Made by a program: the position numbers and the translations under genes
Shown here: piece by piece, positions 34,689 through 43,384 of the stretch
Numbering within the stretch: the first letter of the stretch is position 1
Layout of the letters: each line of letters begins with the position of its first letter
From: Bacteriovorax sp. Seq25_V
GTDB taxonomy: Bacteria; Bdellovibrionota; Bacteriovoracia; Bacteriovoracales; Bacteriovoracaceae
NCBI RefSeq assembly: GCF_000447795.1
Contig: NZ_AUNI01000010.1
Span: forward strand, 124,001 to 188,000
Length of the DNA stretch: 64,000 nt
Reading direction: 5' to 3'
Notes under the pieces: model-generated
The model's input: only the letters and a program-made list of their open reading frames with translations
The model's database searches: none
What the model was told of the DNA's origin: nothing

Positions 34689-35467
34689 GATATTTTTTAA
34701 GTATCCTACTTTCACTGAATATCTTAGCGGCACCAAAGAGTGTTGAAGTCATCTTTTTGTCTCCTTCCAAAACAAAGAAAGAGGCACCTAGTACAACTAA
34801 CTTCTTATTTGAATCAAAGACGTCACCTAAAGTCGCGATCAATATGGATAACTGTCAACCAATGGAGGGAGGCTGTTTCCACCCACAGTTGGGTTTTGTT
34901 GAAGATGAGAAAGATTTTAAGAAGAAAGCTGAAGAAAAAAAAATAGACGTAAAATTAAAAACGATTAATTCTCTCGATACAAATATGATTGATTGCAAGG
35001 AAGGAAATTTCTTTGATATTTTTTGTGGAAAAGCAAAACCAATCACAAAGAGAGAAGATGTCGACATGGAAATCTGGATCGATACAAGTTCTAGCTTGAG
35101 AAACTTTGATTGGGATGGAGATCCGATGCATTGTAAACGTAGAAGCTTTGTCGAAAGGCTTCGAAATAGTTGTGCACTTGAAGTAAAAGTTTTTGATACG
35201 TCAATAAAGCAAATGGGGGACTTATCAAGCCTCTGTGTAACCTATGGACTTAATGATCAAAAAAGATTTATACGCTGGATTGAAGAGTCCACGGTCGATC
35301 GTTTAATTATTGTAACTGATATCGATGAGGCGAGCACGATGGTTAGAGATTATCTCTTTAAAATTGGTGGTAAACTTCACGGTGCTGATTACGGGGACTT
35401 CGACGGAGAGCGCCTCGTTAATTATGTTTCGACTCTTGAAACATCTTGCCAAAAAAAGAAGAAATAG
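34685..35467 (+). CDS. Secreted protein with VWA-like MIDAS motif, unknown function
   Basis: A 260-residue product starting at TTG (overlapping the upstream stop as TTGA) with a signal peptide (residues 1-15, SILLSLNILAAP). In the mature part, DMEIWIDTSSSLRNFD resembles the metal-ion-dependent adhesion site DxSxS of von Willebrand A domains. LEVKVFDTSIKQMG and VDRLIIVTDIDEAS would be later strands of the same fold. Several cysteines (NCQPMEGGCFHP, IDCKEG, FCGKAK) lie in a charged N-terminal region. Translational coupling to the HTH gene is unusual for a secreted protein. Assignment to VWA is tentative. Confidence 0.5.
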   Translation: MRYFLSILLSLNILAAPKSVEVIFLSPSKTKKEAPSTTNFLFESKTSPKVAINMDNCQPMEGGCFHPQLGFVEDEKDFKKKAEEKKIDVKLKTINSLDTNMIDCKEGNFFDIFCGKAKPITKREDVDMEIWIDTSSSLRNFDWDGDPMHCKRRSFVERLRNSCALEVKVFDTSIKQMGDLSSLCVTYGLNDQKRFIRWIEESTVDRLIIVTDIDEASTMVRDYLFKIGGKLHGADYGDFDGERLVNYVSTLETSCQKKKK

Positions 35468-35480
35468 ATAAATCTAATTC

Positions 35481-36509
35481 ATGTATTCAAATCTAATTAA
35501 ATGGTCGAAAGAGAATTATAGTCATCTTCCTTGGAGAACAAAGAGATCTCTGTATGGAACACTTGTTTCTGAAATTATGCTTCAACAAACAACAGTGCAA
35601 ACAGTTCTCAATCATTTTGATCGTTTCTTAAAAGAGTATCCAACAATTAAAAAACTAGCAGCTGCCTCAGAGGAAGAAGTTTGTATTTCTTGGAAAGGTT
35701 TAGGTTATTACAGAAGAGCTCGCAATCTAAGAAAGGCAGCAATCGATATCGTTGAAAATTTCTCTGCAAAAATTCCTGTTGATTACGATCAACTTACTTC
35801 GATATCTGGAATAGGGGACTACACAGCAAGTGCAATTATTGCAATTGGCAATAATGATCCTGCAATTGCAATTGATGCAAATCTAGAAAGAGTTCTTGCG
35901 AGAATTTATGGAATCAAAGAAAAGAAGGGGCCCGCTTTAAATAAGAAATTGAAGAACCTCTTTGTTGAGAAGATTCAGTTTGAAAAAGTTGATTGGACAG
36001 AATTTAATGAAGCATTGATGGATCTAGGCAGAACTTTTTGTCAGGCGAGAAAAGCTTCATGTGATATTTGTCCAATGAACAAAAACTGTGTTGCCTATAA
36101 AAGTAAAAATCCTCTTGAGTACCCAGAGCTTCAAGAGTCTAAAGTAAAAAAATACTTTGAACTCGATCTTGTGCGTTTTTTTGTTCAAAAAAATGGTCAG
36201 ATCCTTGGCTATGTAAAAGGTGAGCAAGAATGGTTAAGTGGGCAAGTCGAACTTCCGACTTTTGTTTTAAATTCTGAAGATGGTTCTCTAGCTCAATATC
36301 CAAATTTAAAGTCGAAAATTGCTCTCGATGAAAAAAGGCTGATTAAAACATCAATTACAAAATATAAAATTAAAAATTATATTGTTGAATGCAGTCATTC
36401 TGACTTTCAGAAAATTTCAAAAGATAAAAAGTTTCAATTTTATAAGAATGAAAAGACAAGCAATTTCGCCACATCAGCTACGAAGGTGATGAAGTATGTC
36501 GCAAAATAA
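35481..36509 (+). CDS. mutY: A/G-specific adenine glycosylase
   Basis: Removes adenine opposite 8-oxoguanine. Residues 1-215 hold the catalytic helix-hairpin-helix domain: LVSEIMLQQTTV with the catalytic Glu (E31), ISGIGDYTASAI (HhH) and AIDANLERVLAR with the catalytic Asp. The 4Fe-4S loop is CQARKASCDICPMNKNC (Cx6Cx2Cx5C). A C-terminal NUDIX-like 8-oxoG-recognition domain is represented by the less conserved residues 225-342. The length of 342 is normal. The following NlpC/P60-like gene overlaps its end by 14 bases. Confidence 0.93.
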   Translation: MYSNLIKWSKENYSHLPWRTKRSLYGTLVSEIMLQQTTVQTVLNHFDRFLKEYPTIKKLAAASEEEVCISWKGLGYYRRARNLRKAAIDIVENFSAKIPVDYDQLTSISGIGDYTASAIIAIGNNDPAIAIDANLERVLARIYGIKEKKGPALNKKLKNLFVEKIQFEKVDWTEFNEALMDLGRTFCQARKASCDICPMNKNCVAYKSKNPLEYPELQESKVKKYFELDLVRFFVQKNGQILGYVKGEQEWLSGQVELPTFVLNSEDGSLAQYPNLKSKIALDEKRLIKTSITKYKIKNYIVECSHSDFQKISKDKKFQFYKNEKTSNFATSATKVMKYVAK

Positions 36510-37011
36510 GCTTCTTCAAGAAGTCATAAAATATCACCAATTCTATAAAACAAATTATTCAAATAAATTTAGAATTTCTCTAGAAGAGAAAATTCTGGAA
36601 AGTAATTGTGTTGGCTACATAAGAGATTTCTATGAAAGAAATGGAATCGTTCTTCCTGTGCGTGCATGTGAAATCTTTGAAAACTTGAAAGAAAGTTCTA
36701 ATTTTCTAAAAATTAATTCTTTAGATGAGCTTCTACCAGGTGATCTAATACTTTGGCGAAAGACACTTGTGCCTTCTAGTGGTGATAGTGGGCATATCTG
36801 TATATTTAAAGAACTTATTAGTAAAAATCGTATATCGGTCTATGACATCGCAAAAGATCCTCATGATAATGATACTCGCTCTGAGTCAGGACTAGGTTTT
36901 GGAGAAATTGAAATTCTTCTTGATGATTCTTGTCATCCTTGTGGATTTAAATGGCTTGGCGATAGTAAGAAAACTAAGTTTACAGAAATCTTGCTAGTTC
37001 GTTATAAATAG
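36496..37011 (+). CDS. NlpC/P60-like cysteine peptidase-fold protein
   Basis: A 171-residue protein without a signal peptide. SNCVGYIRDFYERNGIVLP places a cysteine (C38) at the start of the central helix, ELLPGDLILWRK is the strand typical of the NlpC/P60 fold ('xxpGDLvff'), and SGDSGHICIF gives the histidine (H100). KDPHDN may supply the third polar residue. The catalytic triad order Cys-His-polar is therefore complete. Such enzymes usually cut cell-wall peptides, but lack of an export signal suggests a cytosolic or amidase-type role, or toxin-like use. The start lies inside mutY and the pair is coupled. Confidence 0.6.
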   Translation: MSQNKLLQEVIKYHQFYKTNYSNKFRISLEEKILESNCVGYIRDFYERNGIVLPVRACEIFENLKESSNFLKINSLDELLPGDLILWRKTLVPSSGDSGHICIFKELISKNRISVYDIAKDPHDNDTRSESGLGFGEIEILLDDSCHPCGFKWLGDSKKTKFTEILLVRYK

Positions 37012-37017
37012 TTATTC

Positions 37018-37046
37018 TTGACTCCTTAAAATTAAGTTCATATTGT
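37018..37046 (+). promoter_or_regulatory. Promoter of the secreted GDPD gene
   Basis: TTGACT (37018-37023), a 17-base spacer, and TATTGT (37041-37046). The ATG at 37053 begins six bases after the -10, no Shine-Dalgarno sequence is present, and the signal peptide starts right at that ATG. A leaderless mRNA is likely. Confidence 0.55.
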
Positions 37047-37052
37047 TTATGA

Positions 37053-37925
37053 ATGAATAAATACTCATTTATAATTATTGTCCTACTTTGTTTAAATAAT
37101 ATTGCCAGTGCAACAATTCAAGTTTCACATAAAGGGGTTTGGAGAGATTTTGTATTTCCGCAGAACTCATCCTATTCAATTCAGGGTGCTGTCGAAAACG
37201 GATTTGAAGGTGTAGAGTTTGATGTTTTTATGACTAGAGATAAAGTATTTATCCTCGCTCATGATGATAGCCTTTTGAAGGTTACTAACTGTAGAGGGAA
37301 AATTTCAGAGAGTTTTTATAAAGAAATTCAAAATTGTATCGTAAAAAAAAGTACACTTCTGCCAATTACTAAAATCCTTTTAAAGAAGGTCAAGAATCCC
37401 AAAAGATTAACACGACTGGATGAAGTCCTTGAGAAATTATCTTCTGCTGCGCCTTTGAAGCTTGTTTGGATTGATCTGAAACAGCAAAATATTGCAGTAG
37501 TTGAACCATTAGTAGAAACGATCAGTACTTATGCTTCAGAAGCATTAAAGGATAGTATTGTCATTAATAACGGTAGTACAAATGTTTTACGAAAGTTTAA
37601 GAATATTTTTCCAGACGTAAGATATAGCCTTGAAGGAAAGTGGGGGAGTGAGCCACTCGTCGATACTAGTTTTATAAAAAATGCTGGAGTCACACATGAT
37701 ATTATTTCATTAAATGTAGGTTTTCGATTAGGAGATGAGTCGCCTTTGAAAATCATTGGAAAGAAGAAAAGATTTTTGCGGAGATTAGAAAGACTAATAA
37801 CGAATGCAAAAATTCATAATATCCCAGTCATCGGATGGACGGTTAATAAGAAAGAAAAATTAAAAGATCTTTTAAATTATGATCTGGACTTTCTCTTAAC
37901 AGACAGAGTGAAGCCAATTAATTAG
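37053..37925 (+). CDS. Secreted glycerophosphodiester phosphodiesterase
   Basis: Hydrolyses glycerophosphodiesters to glycerol-3-phosphate and an alcohol in the periplasm. 290 residues with a signal peptide (residues 1-20, ending ASA). SHKGVWRDF replaces the usual HRG, EGVEFDVFMTRDKVFILAHDD is the metal-binding ExD...HDD block, VWIDLKQ is the ELK-like strand, and VIGWTVNKKEKLKDLLNYDLDFLLTD closes the barrel. It is convergent with the next gene (8-base overlap). It has a promoter of its own at 37018. Confidence 0.9.
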   Translation: MNKYSFIIIVLLCLNNIASATIQVSHKGVWRDFVFPQNSSYSIQGAVENGFEGVEFDVFMTRDKVFILAHDDSLLKVTNCRGKISESFYKEIQNCIVKKSTLLPITKILLKKVKNPKRLTRLDEVLEKLSSAAPLKLVWIDLKQQNIAVVEPLVETISTYASEALKDSIVINNGSTNVLRKFKNIFPDVRYSLEGKWGSEPLVDTSFIKNAGVTHDIISLNVGFRLGDESPLKIIGKKKRFLRRLERLITNAKIHNIPVIGWTVNKKEKLKDLLNYDLDFLLTDRVKPIN

Positions 37926-38940
37926 TTGAGCACTGGTACAGTGATTTCAGTGTTGTTGATTCGATCTCTGGAACTTTGCCCTTGTATTGATAGAGATTTT
38001 TTGTAATACCAATTGGGGTTCCATCTTTTTTTGCAAATAGTTTCCAGTTACCAATGAAGTTTACTGCTTGAAAATCAAATTGGCCTAAGTCTAGTCTTGT
38101 AGCAGAATAATATTTATTAGAATCAATCGTAATTTTAAGGTCATGTTTTGTAGAGACAATACTCGAAGGAATAAAGACTTTTACATCTTGAATATCATTA
38201 GCACTCATGGCCGGTAGAATGGCAAGAACTTTCGAATTAACTTTTACTGCCACACTCTCGACATCAACATCAGAAGTTCTAGTTATCTTAACTTCATATA
38301 CAGACGTTTCTTGCTCGCACATTCTATTTTCACTAAACAGAGAGAGGATACTTGGAGTTGAGTAGATGAAACCATCCTTTTTTCTGTTTTTTTTGTAAAT
38401 ACCAAGTGATTTTGCTGAGTTTTTTATTGATTGGCGAAGACCTTTTCTCGCGTCAATTTTCTTATCAAAAGAATGAGTAATTAAATTAGGGTTTGAGTTG
38501 TAGTCACCATTTTCTTTAAATGTTTGAAGAAGTGACTTGGCATTACAGCCAATTAACCCAAGATATCTCATATTTGGATGGACGCTTCTAAAAAGATCTT
38601 TAACATCATTTCCAAAGTAGTCGACAACGGCAGCATCATTCGTGATTCCATTTGCTAGCTGGGACTCTGCTTTTGCATGAGAAACCCAAAAAAGAGCAAT
38701 GTTATCTGGGTTGTGAAGTTCTTCCCATAGTGTCTGCTGGTCAACTTTTTCTTTGATTATGATTTCATAACCCGACTTCTTAAAACTTTTGTGAAAGATT
38801 TTTTCGAGGGAATCTTCTATTTTCCAGTCTTTACTGTGGTACCAAATTTTTGGAGTTTCGACCGAAGAAAGTAAAACAACTCTAGCCGCAAAAACGTTCA
38901 ACGAGAGTAGGAAAAATAGAAGTATAGATATAAATTTCAT
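37918..38940 (-). CDS. Secreted protein with caspase-like His-Cys motifs, function unknown
   Basis: A 340-residue product. The ATG at 38940 is chosen because the signal peptide (residues 1-18, ISILLFFLLSLNVFA) begins there; 21 further residues upstream are open but unlikely. ALFWVSHAKAES (H88) and RYLGLIGCNAKSLL (C132) have the form of the two catalytic blocks of clan CD (caspase/gingipain/CHAT) peptidases: a hydrophobic strand then His, and a hydrophobic strand then Cys. The C-terminal 140 residues look like a beta-sandwich. The spacing between His and Cys (44 residues) is compatible with that fold. This is a tentative call; no known family was recognised. TATATT six bases before the ATG suggests a leaderless transcript. 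Confidence 0.45.
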   Translation of the reverse strand: MKFISILLFFLLSLNVFAARVVLLSSVETPKIWYHSKDWKIEDSLEKIFHKSFKKSGYEIIIKEKVDQQTLWEELHNPDNIALFWVSHAKAESQLANGITNDAAVVDYFGNDVKDLFRSVHPNMRYLGLIGCNAKSLLQTFKENGDYNSNPNLITHSFDKKIDARKGLRQSIKNSAKSLGIYKKNRKKDGFIYSTPSILSLFSENRMCEQETSVYEVKITRTSDVDVESVAVKVNSKVLAILPAMSANDIQDVKVFIPSSIVSTKHDLKITIDSNKYYSATRLDLGQFDFQAVNFIGNWKLFAKKDGTPIGITKNLYQYKGKVPEIESTTLKSLYQCSTN

Positions 38941-38946
38941 ACACAC

Positions 38947-38952
38947 AATATA
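38947..38952 (-). promoter_or_regulatory. -10-like hexamer six bases before a start codon
   Basis: TATATT on the minus strand is followed by GTGTGT and the ATG at 38940. There is no Shine-Dalgarno sequence. Confidence 0.4.
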
Positions 38953-39011
38953 ACAGACTTGGAAATAAAGATGTGGTAACCTGTAATTTTTACAGATTAC
39001 CAAGAGTAATT

Positions 39012-39512
39012 TTATTTTTGAGCAACAAGTGCTTTCATGACATTGAAAGTCTCTGGTGAAAGAGAGGACTCGTATTCTTCCCAGATTTGAGATGCTTCTT
39101 CAGTCGTTGTTGTTTCATTAACCATTGAAATAACTTCAGAAAGAATTGCATTAGCCTCTTCGATTTCTGAATTAAATATTAAAACTTCGAATTTCTTAAG
39201 GCCAAGTTCTTGTGCTTTACTAGGATCAATCGTATTGAACTCGATTTTTCCAGTTCCTTCGTCAAGAATTACAAGACCAATTGAAACCCCAAGAAATAGT
39301 GGTCCAAGGCATTCACCGCTATCACAACTACCCATATAGAATAAAGATCCAAGTGTTCCGGCACCTACAGATGCGAGACCTGCAAGAGCGATTTTCCCAC
39401 CAACAACAGGATTAAAAAGGGCAGTGAAAGCACCAATAGCAGCATGTGAAGATTGAAGTGGAACGAGTGTAATCATTAAAGACATAATAGATGCCTTAAA
39501 AAGTTTTTTCAT
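39012..39512 (-). CDS. Small exported or membrane protein of unknown function
   Basis: A 166-residue product. The start at 39512 is supported by GGGGGA a few bases upstream and by the signal sequence that begins there (MKKLFKASIMSLMITLVPLQSSHA); 29 residues further upstream are open but not convincing. Residues 30-85 are hydrophobic and glycine-rich (GGKIALAGLASVGAGTLGSL, then CDSGECLGPLFLGVSIGLVIL), possibly two membrane segments around a CDSGEC loop. The C-terminal 70 residues are acidic and helical. No family recognised. Expression is probably independent of the neighbour at 38940. Confidence 0.6.
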   Translation of the reverse strand: MKKLFKASIMSLMITLVPLQSSHAAIGAFTALFNPVVGGKIALAGLASVGAGTLGSLFYMGSCDSGECLGPLFLGVSIGLVILDEGTGKIEFNTIDPSKAQELGLKKFEVLIFNSEIEEANAILSEVISMVNETTTTEEASQIWEEYESSLSPETFNVMKALVAQK

Positions 39513-39677
39513 AGATTCCCCCAGATGAAAATACTGATAAGTTTTGTCGACTATAGTAAATAAGAAAGATCTATCAAAGGGGTCGTGTAAAAAATTCACC
39601 TTCCTAAATAACTAAAAATATTAAATTAATTATTTGGTTAATCCGATTCGTAAGGAAATACAAACGTTGGAGATTAC

Positions 39678-40703
39678 ATGAATATTTGTTTTATTCTAGA
39701 CCCTTGGGCGGACTTAAACCCTGAAATTGATTCATCACTGAGAGTTATCCATGAAGCAGCCCTGAGAGGACACAAGGTTGCTATTTTTCAACCCAAAAAC
39801 CTAACGATTAGAGAGAATGAAACTTATGCTTTTGCAAACATTCTGACAAGAATGGATAAAGTTCCAGAGAGTATCCCGGCGTTTTATAAGAAGGCAAAGT
39901 TTAGGAAGCAGATGGTTCCTCTAAAAGGCTTTGATGCAGTCTTTTTACGAAAAGATCCGCCAATTGATAACTTAATGCTTAACTTTCTTGACTCTGTTAA
40001 AGATGACACTTTTATTATTAATAGTGTTGATGGTCTTCGAAAAGCTAATAATAAGATCTATGTGACTTCTTTCGAAGAAGCTGCAGATTATATACCTGAG
40101 ACATATGTATCAAAGGATATTGATTACCTTGAACAAGTCATTAATGACTGTAAAAAAGATAAAATGATTTTAAAGCCACTTGATGGTTTTGGTGGACACG
40201 GAGTTATTGTTCTCGAAACAAAAGCGAAACAGAATATTAGATCACTTCTTGAGTTTTACATTAGTGGATCAGGTTCGAAAAATTACGTAATCCTTCAAGA
40301 ATATATTGAAGGTGCTGATAAAGGTGACGTAAGAGTACTTATGCTTAATGGGGAACCGATTGGTGCGATGAAGAGAATTCCAAAAGAGGGAGATGCTCGC
40401 TCAAATGTTCATGCTGGTGGGACAGCAAGAAAACATGTCATGACTAAAACAGAGTTGGAGATTTGTCGTTGCATTGGAGCGAAACTTGTTCATGATGGAA
40501 TATATTTTGCGGGCCTTGATATAATCAATGGCAAGCTTTTAGAAATCAATGTACTATCACCTGGTGGAATTACAAGGATTAATAAATTTAACAAAACCAA
40601 ATTACAAAAACGTATTCTCGACTTTGTCGAACTTGTACATAAGAGAAGAGAGAATGCCGTTAACCGTAAGATTAATTTTAGGAAAGTAATCGAAGATGCT
40701 TAA
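39678..40703 (+). CDS. gshB: Glutathione synthase (ATP-grasp)
   Basis: Joins gamma-glutamylcysteine and glycine with ATP. The 341 residues match GshB throughout: FILDPWADLNPEIDSSLRVI at the N-terminus, FLRKDPPID, MILKPLDGFGGHGVIVL (ATP-grasp glycine loop), YVILQEYI, DVRVLMLNGEPIGAMKRIP, ARSNVHAGG and LEINVLSPGGI. It overlaps the next gene by 8 bases. The partner gshA is not in the window. Co-transcription with a fused N-formylglutamate amidohydrolase/QEGLA protein suggests that this ATP-grasp enzyme may act on glutamate-containing substrates other than classic glutathione. Confidence 0.88.
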   Translation: MNICFILDPWADLNPEIDSSLRVIHEAALRGHKVAIFQPKNLTIRENETYAFANILTRMDKVPESIPAFYKKAKFRKQMVPLKGFDAVFLRKDPPIDNLMLNFLDSVKDDTFIINSVDGLRKANNKIYVTSFEEAADYIPETYVSKDIDYLEQVINDCKKDKMILKPLDGFGGHGVIVLETKAKQNIRSLLEFYISGSGSKNYVILQEYIEGADKGDVRVLMLNGEPIGAMKRIPKEGDARSNVHAGGTARKHVMTKTELEICRCIGAKLVHDGIYFAGLDIINGKLLEINVLSPGGITRINKFNKTKLQKRILDFVELVHKRRENAVNRKINFRKVIEDA

Positions 40704-42684
40704 ACTACCAATTGATGAGATTATCAGACGTATTAACGAGGAAGAAGTATTTAGCTGTATTGCTTTAGATGGGTCATTCTCACTATATATAAGTGAGTAT
40801 GTTCCATATATTTGCGCAGCGATACATGATGGTGGGAACCTAAGACATAGTCTAAGAAGTCGTTGCCTCTTAACTAAAAGTGACCGTTGGTATGAGGAAG
40901 ATCCACTAACGGCCAGTTTTATTTCTTCTCTTCCAATTCGTATTATCGGGAACGATTCTCGTTATGAGTATGATTTAAATCGCGGGCCGGTAGACTGCGT
41001 TTATAAAGAAGCGTGGGGGAAAAAGATTTGGTCGGAAGATCTTGAAGAGGAAGATATTGAAGAATCACTTGAGAAGCATAGAAACTTTTATCGTGTGGTA
41101 GATGCTCTTGTTGGTAAAATTCAGAAAAAGTTTAAGTCTTGTGTCGTGTATGATATCCACTCTTATAATTACAAGCGTATCACAAATGTAGAACCACCTA
41201 TGTTCAATGTCGGTACCGCAAATGTTGACAAGAAATATAGAAAATTTGTAGATGACTGGCTCAAAAGACTCTCAAAACTAAAATCTGATTACTTTGTAAA
41301 TCAAACAGCTGAAAACCTTGTTTTTCAGGGACACGGTTATTTTTTAAAACATATTACTCAAAAATTTAAAAATACTCTGGTTTATGCAACAGAGATTAGA
41401 AAGAGTTATTGTAATGAAGACACAGGAGATATCTTTCCTGAAGTCGTAAATGACCTTAAGTCTGGTTTACGACGTGCTATTCTAGATAATGCAAAACTCT
41501 TTATTGAAGAAAAATGTAATATCTCGGTAAATAAAAGATCACATCTTTTAACTTCAAATATCGAGCCTGTTGCTCTATCTGTAGATGCGCAGATCAGCAA
41601 AATACTAAAGTCATTTGATTTTCTTTCTTTTATTAACCCAAGTAATCTTGAGGCAGAGAAGAAAAAATTTTTCGCGTCAAAATTTAAAAAGAATCCTGAG
41701 TTCTCTTATAAGCCTTTGAAGGTTGATGTTGCTAAGTTCAAAAAGAGTCTCTATGAAGTACCAGTTGATAGTATTCATGACCTTACTTTGCAAAAAATTT
41801 ATCGCTCTGTAATTGAAGGTTATTGTGATCAGATAGAGCTTCTTGCTTATCGTGGAGATATTAAGTTTAAGTACATGAGTTTAAAATACTTTGGAGAACC
41901 TCACGAAGGGGACTTGACACTTGCGAAGTACTTTCTTGATTCTCCGGACAGAGAAAATATTTCTCCACTATGCAATGATGAAAAAGCCGTTACTGTACTT
42001 CGTAATGAAATGAAGAGTTATGGTTTTGTGGGGAAGGTTGATTTAACTAGGAATATCCCATCCATCGCTGCGTTCTCACCGACCAAGAAAACACTAAAAG
42101 TAAAAAAGGGAATTAAAATAAAGAAGAATTTCCTTGAGGCTCTTTGTCATCATGAAATTGGTGTTCATATGTTGACGACAGAAAATGCTCAGAGACAACC
42201 TCTGCGCATTTTTGAATCAGGACTTCCTGTGTCAACCCTTACGCAAGAAGGGCTTGCTATCGCTAGTGAGTATTGTGCGGGACTTTTAACAATTGAGCGA
42301 CTAAAGGATTTATCTCTTCGAGTTGTTGCTGTCGATCATATGCTTAAAGTCTATGACTTTAAAGAGACATTTAATTTTGTCGTTGAAAGATATAAAATGG
42401 ATGAGGAAAAGGCATTTTACCTGACAGCTCGTGTTTATCGGGGTGGTGGATTTACTAAGGACTATTTGTATCTTAGAGGTTTTAGAAAAATTAAAAAGAT
42501 GATTGATTCTGGTAAAGATATTACTCCACTTTTAATTGGAAAAACCTCATACCACTTTTATAACGAAATTCGCGAACTTCTTGATCGTGGAATTTTGAAT
42601 AAACCAGAATTTATTACGAGATCATTTCAAGAAACACCAATCAAGAACGACGATGTTCTCGAATACCTATTAACTTCTTTTTAA
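40696..42684 (+). CDS. Fusion of N-formylglutamate amidohydrolase-like domain and DUF1704/QEGLA-motif metallopeptidase-like domain
   Basis: A 662-residue protein. Residues about 20-285 resemble N-formylglutamate amidohydrolase (SRYEYDLNRGPVD, VVYDIHSYN as metal-binding block, VFQGHGYFLKH). Residues about 300-662 are the DUF1704 'flavohemoglobin expression-modulating QEGLA' family: H485-H486-E487-x-x-x-H490 (CHHEIGVHML), RIFESGLPVST and STLTQEGLAIASEY with the signature QEGLA, and TARVYRGGGFTKD. The HExxH-like motif suggests a zinc peptidase. The domains are usually separate neighbours; here they are fused and coupled to gshB (8-base overlap), which points to a glutamyl-peptide or tyrosine-like processing route. 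Substrate unknown. Confidence 0.8.
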   Translation: MLKLPIDEIIRRINEEEVFSCIALDGSFSLYISEYVPYICAAIHDGGNLRHSLRSRCLLTKSDRWYEEDPLTASFISSLPIRIIGNDSRYEYDLNRGPVDCVYKEAWGKKIWSEDLEEEDIEESLEKHRNFYRVVDALVGKIQKKFKSCVVYDIHSYNYKRITNVEPPMFNVGTANVDKKYRKFVDDWLKRLSKLKSDYFVNQTAENLVFQGHGYFLKHITQKFKNTLVYATEIRKSYCNEDTGDIFPEVVNDLKSGLRRAILDNAKLFIEEKCNISVNKRSHLLTSNIEPVALSVDAQISKILKSFDFLSFINPSNLEAEKKKFFASKFKKNPEFSYKPLKVDVAKFKKSLYEVPVDSIHDLTLQKIYRSVIEGYCDQIELLAYRGDIKFKYMSLKYFGEPHEGDLTLAKYFLDSPDRENISPLCNDEKAVTVLRNEMKSYGFVGKVDLTRNIPSIAAFSPTKKTLKVKKGIKIKKNFLEALCHHEIGVHMLTTENAQRQPLRIFESGLPVSTLTQEGLAIASEYCAGLLTIERLKDLSLRVVAVDHMLKVYDFKETFNFVVERYKMDEEKAFYLTARVYRGGGFTKDYLYLRGFRKIKKMIDSGKDITPLLIGKTSYHFYNEIRELLDRGILNKPEFITRSFQETPIKNDDVLEYLLTSF

Positions 42685-42739
42685 ATATTACTTGAGAATT
42701 TTTTGATCCTTCCGAATAGTGAAAATATTCGGAGGGATT

Positions 42740-43027
42740 ATGAAAGCAGTAAAAATTATGGAAGTTAATGGTAATGAACATCGTACGGTAAACTATGTTT
42801 ATAATAACAATGGAATTGTAGAAAATAGAGTAATCCATCTCACGCATATTAATGAAGATATAAATCGTGTTATTTCTGAAGGACTTTTTAATCCTGCTCC
42901 ACATGTTTCAACTTTTGTTTTTGCAACAGAAAACCCAATTTTGTTTATCGATTCCCTAAGAACAAGATATTGTGGAAAAAATTACGTGGCAATTGCTGTT
43001 GAAGAGGAAGAAATCCTCGCAGCATAA
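42740..43027 (+). CDS. Small conserved-looking protein of unknown function
   Basis: A 95-residue cytosolic product. GGAGG at 42731-42735, four bases before the ATG, decides the start. Predicted mixed alpha/beta with no cysteine cluster except RYCGKN; ends acidic (EEEEILAA). It lies 55 bases after the QEGLA fusion gene and probably shares its transcript. It ends only a few bases from the 3' end of the RNase P RNA on the opposite strand. Function not recognised. Confidence 0.65.
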   Translation: MKAVKIMEVNGNEHRTVNYVYNNNGIVENRVIHLTHINEDINRVISEGLFNPAPHVSTFVFATENPILFIDSLRTRYCGKNYVAIAVEEEEILAA

Positions 43028-43033
43028 AAAAAA

Positions 43034-43380
43034 GAGCCAAGGTATAAGCCGGGTCCTGTATTCGACTACCATTCGTCTAGGCCTATTGTTACCAATAGGC
43101 TCAAGCGCTCGACCCGTTCACAGAAGCTGGCCGCCCCCATAACGTGAACCTATTTGAACTTGCACCGCCTAGAGTTTACCTGTTTTCACTACAGCAGGTG
43201 AGATAAATCTCTCGCTGATTGGCCGGCTTACGCTACCCCAATCTAACTCAAACCCCTGTACTTCCTTTCTGTTGCACTTGTCCTCACCTCACGGTGGACG
43301 GGCATTACCCGCTAAGCTGCCATATGGTGCCCGGACTTTCCTCCCGAGACCGAAGTCTCCAGCGATAGTCTCCTTGACTC
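43034..43380 (-). ncRNA. rnpB: RNase P RNA, bacterial type A
   Basis: The catalytic RNA that matures tRNA 5' ends. On the minus strand the P1 helix GAGTCAAGG (43380-43372) pairs with CCTTGGCTC (43042-43034). The conserved core GGAGGAAAGTCCGGGC is at 43344-43329, ACAGAAA at 43272-43266, and the 3' ACAGGACCCGGCTTA at 43059-43045. About 347 nucleotides, within the type A range. A run of eight U follows directly after P1 (43033-43026) as the transcript end. The inverted repeat CTATTG-TTAC-CAATAG around 43063-43080 is one of its helices. Confidence 0.97.
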
Positions 43381-43384
43381 TTGT

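Noticed and set aside
43063-43085. Inverted repeat CTATTG-TTAC-CAATAG as a terminator of the gene ending at 43027
   Set aside because: It is a helix of RNase P RNA on the opposite strand.
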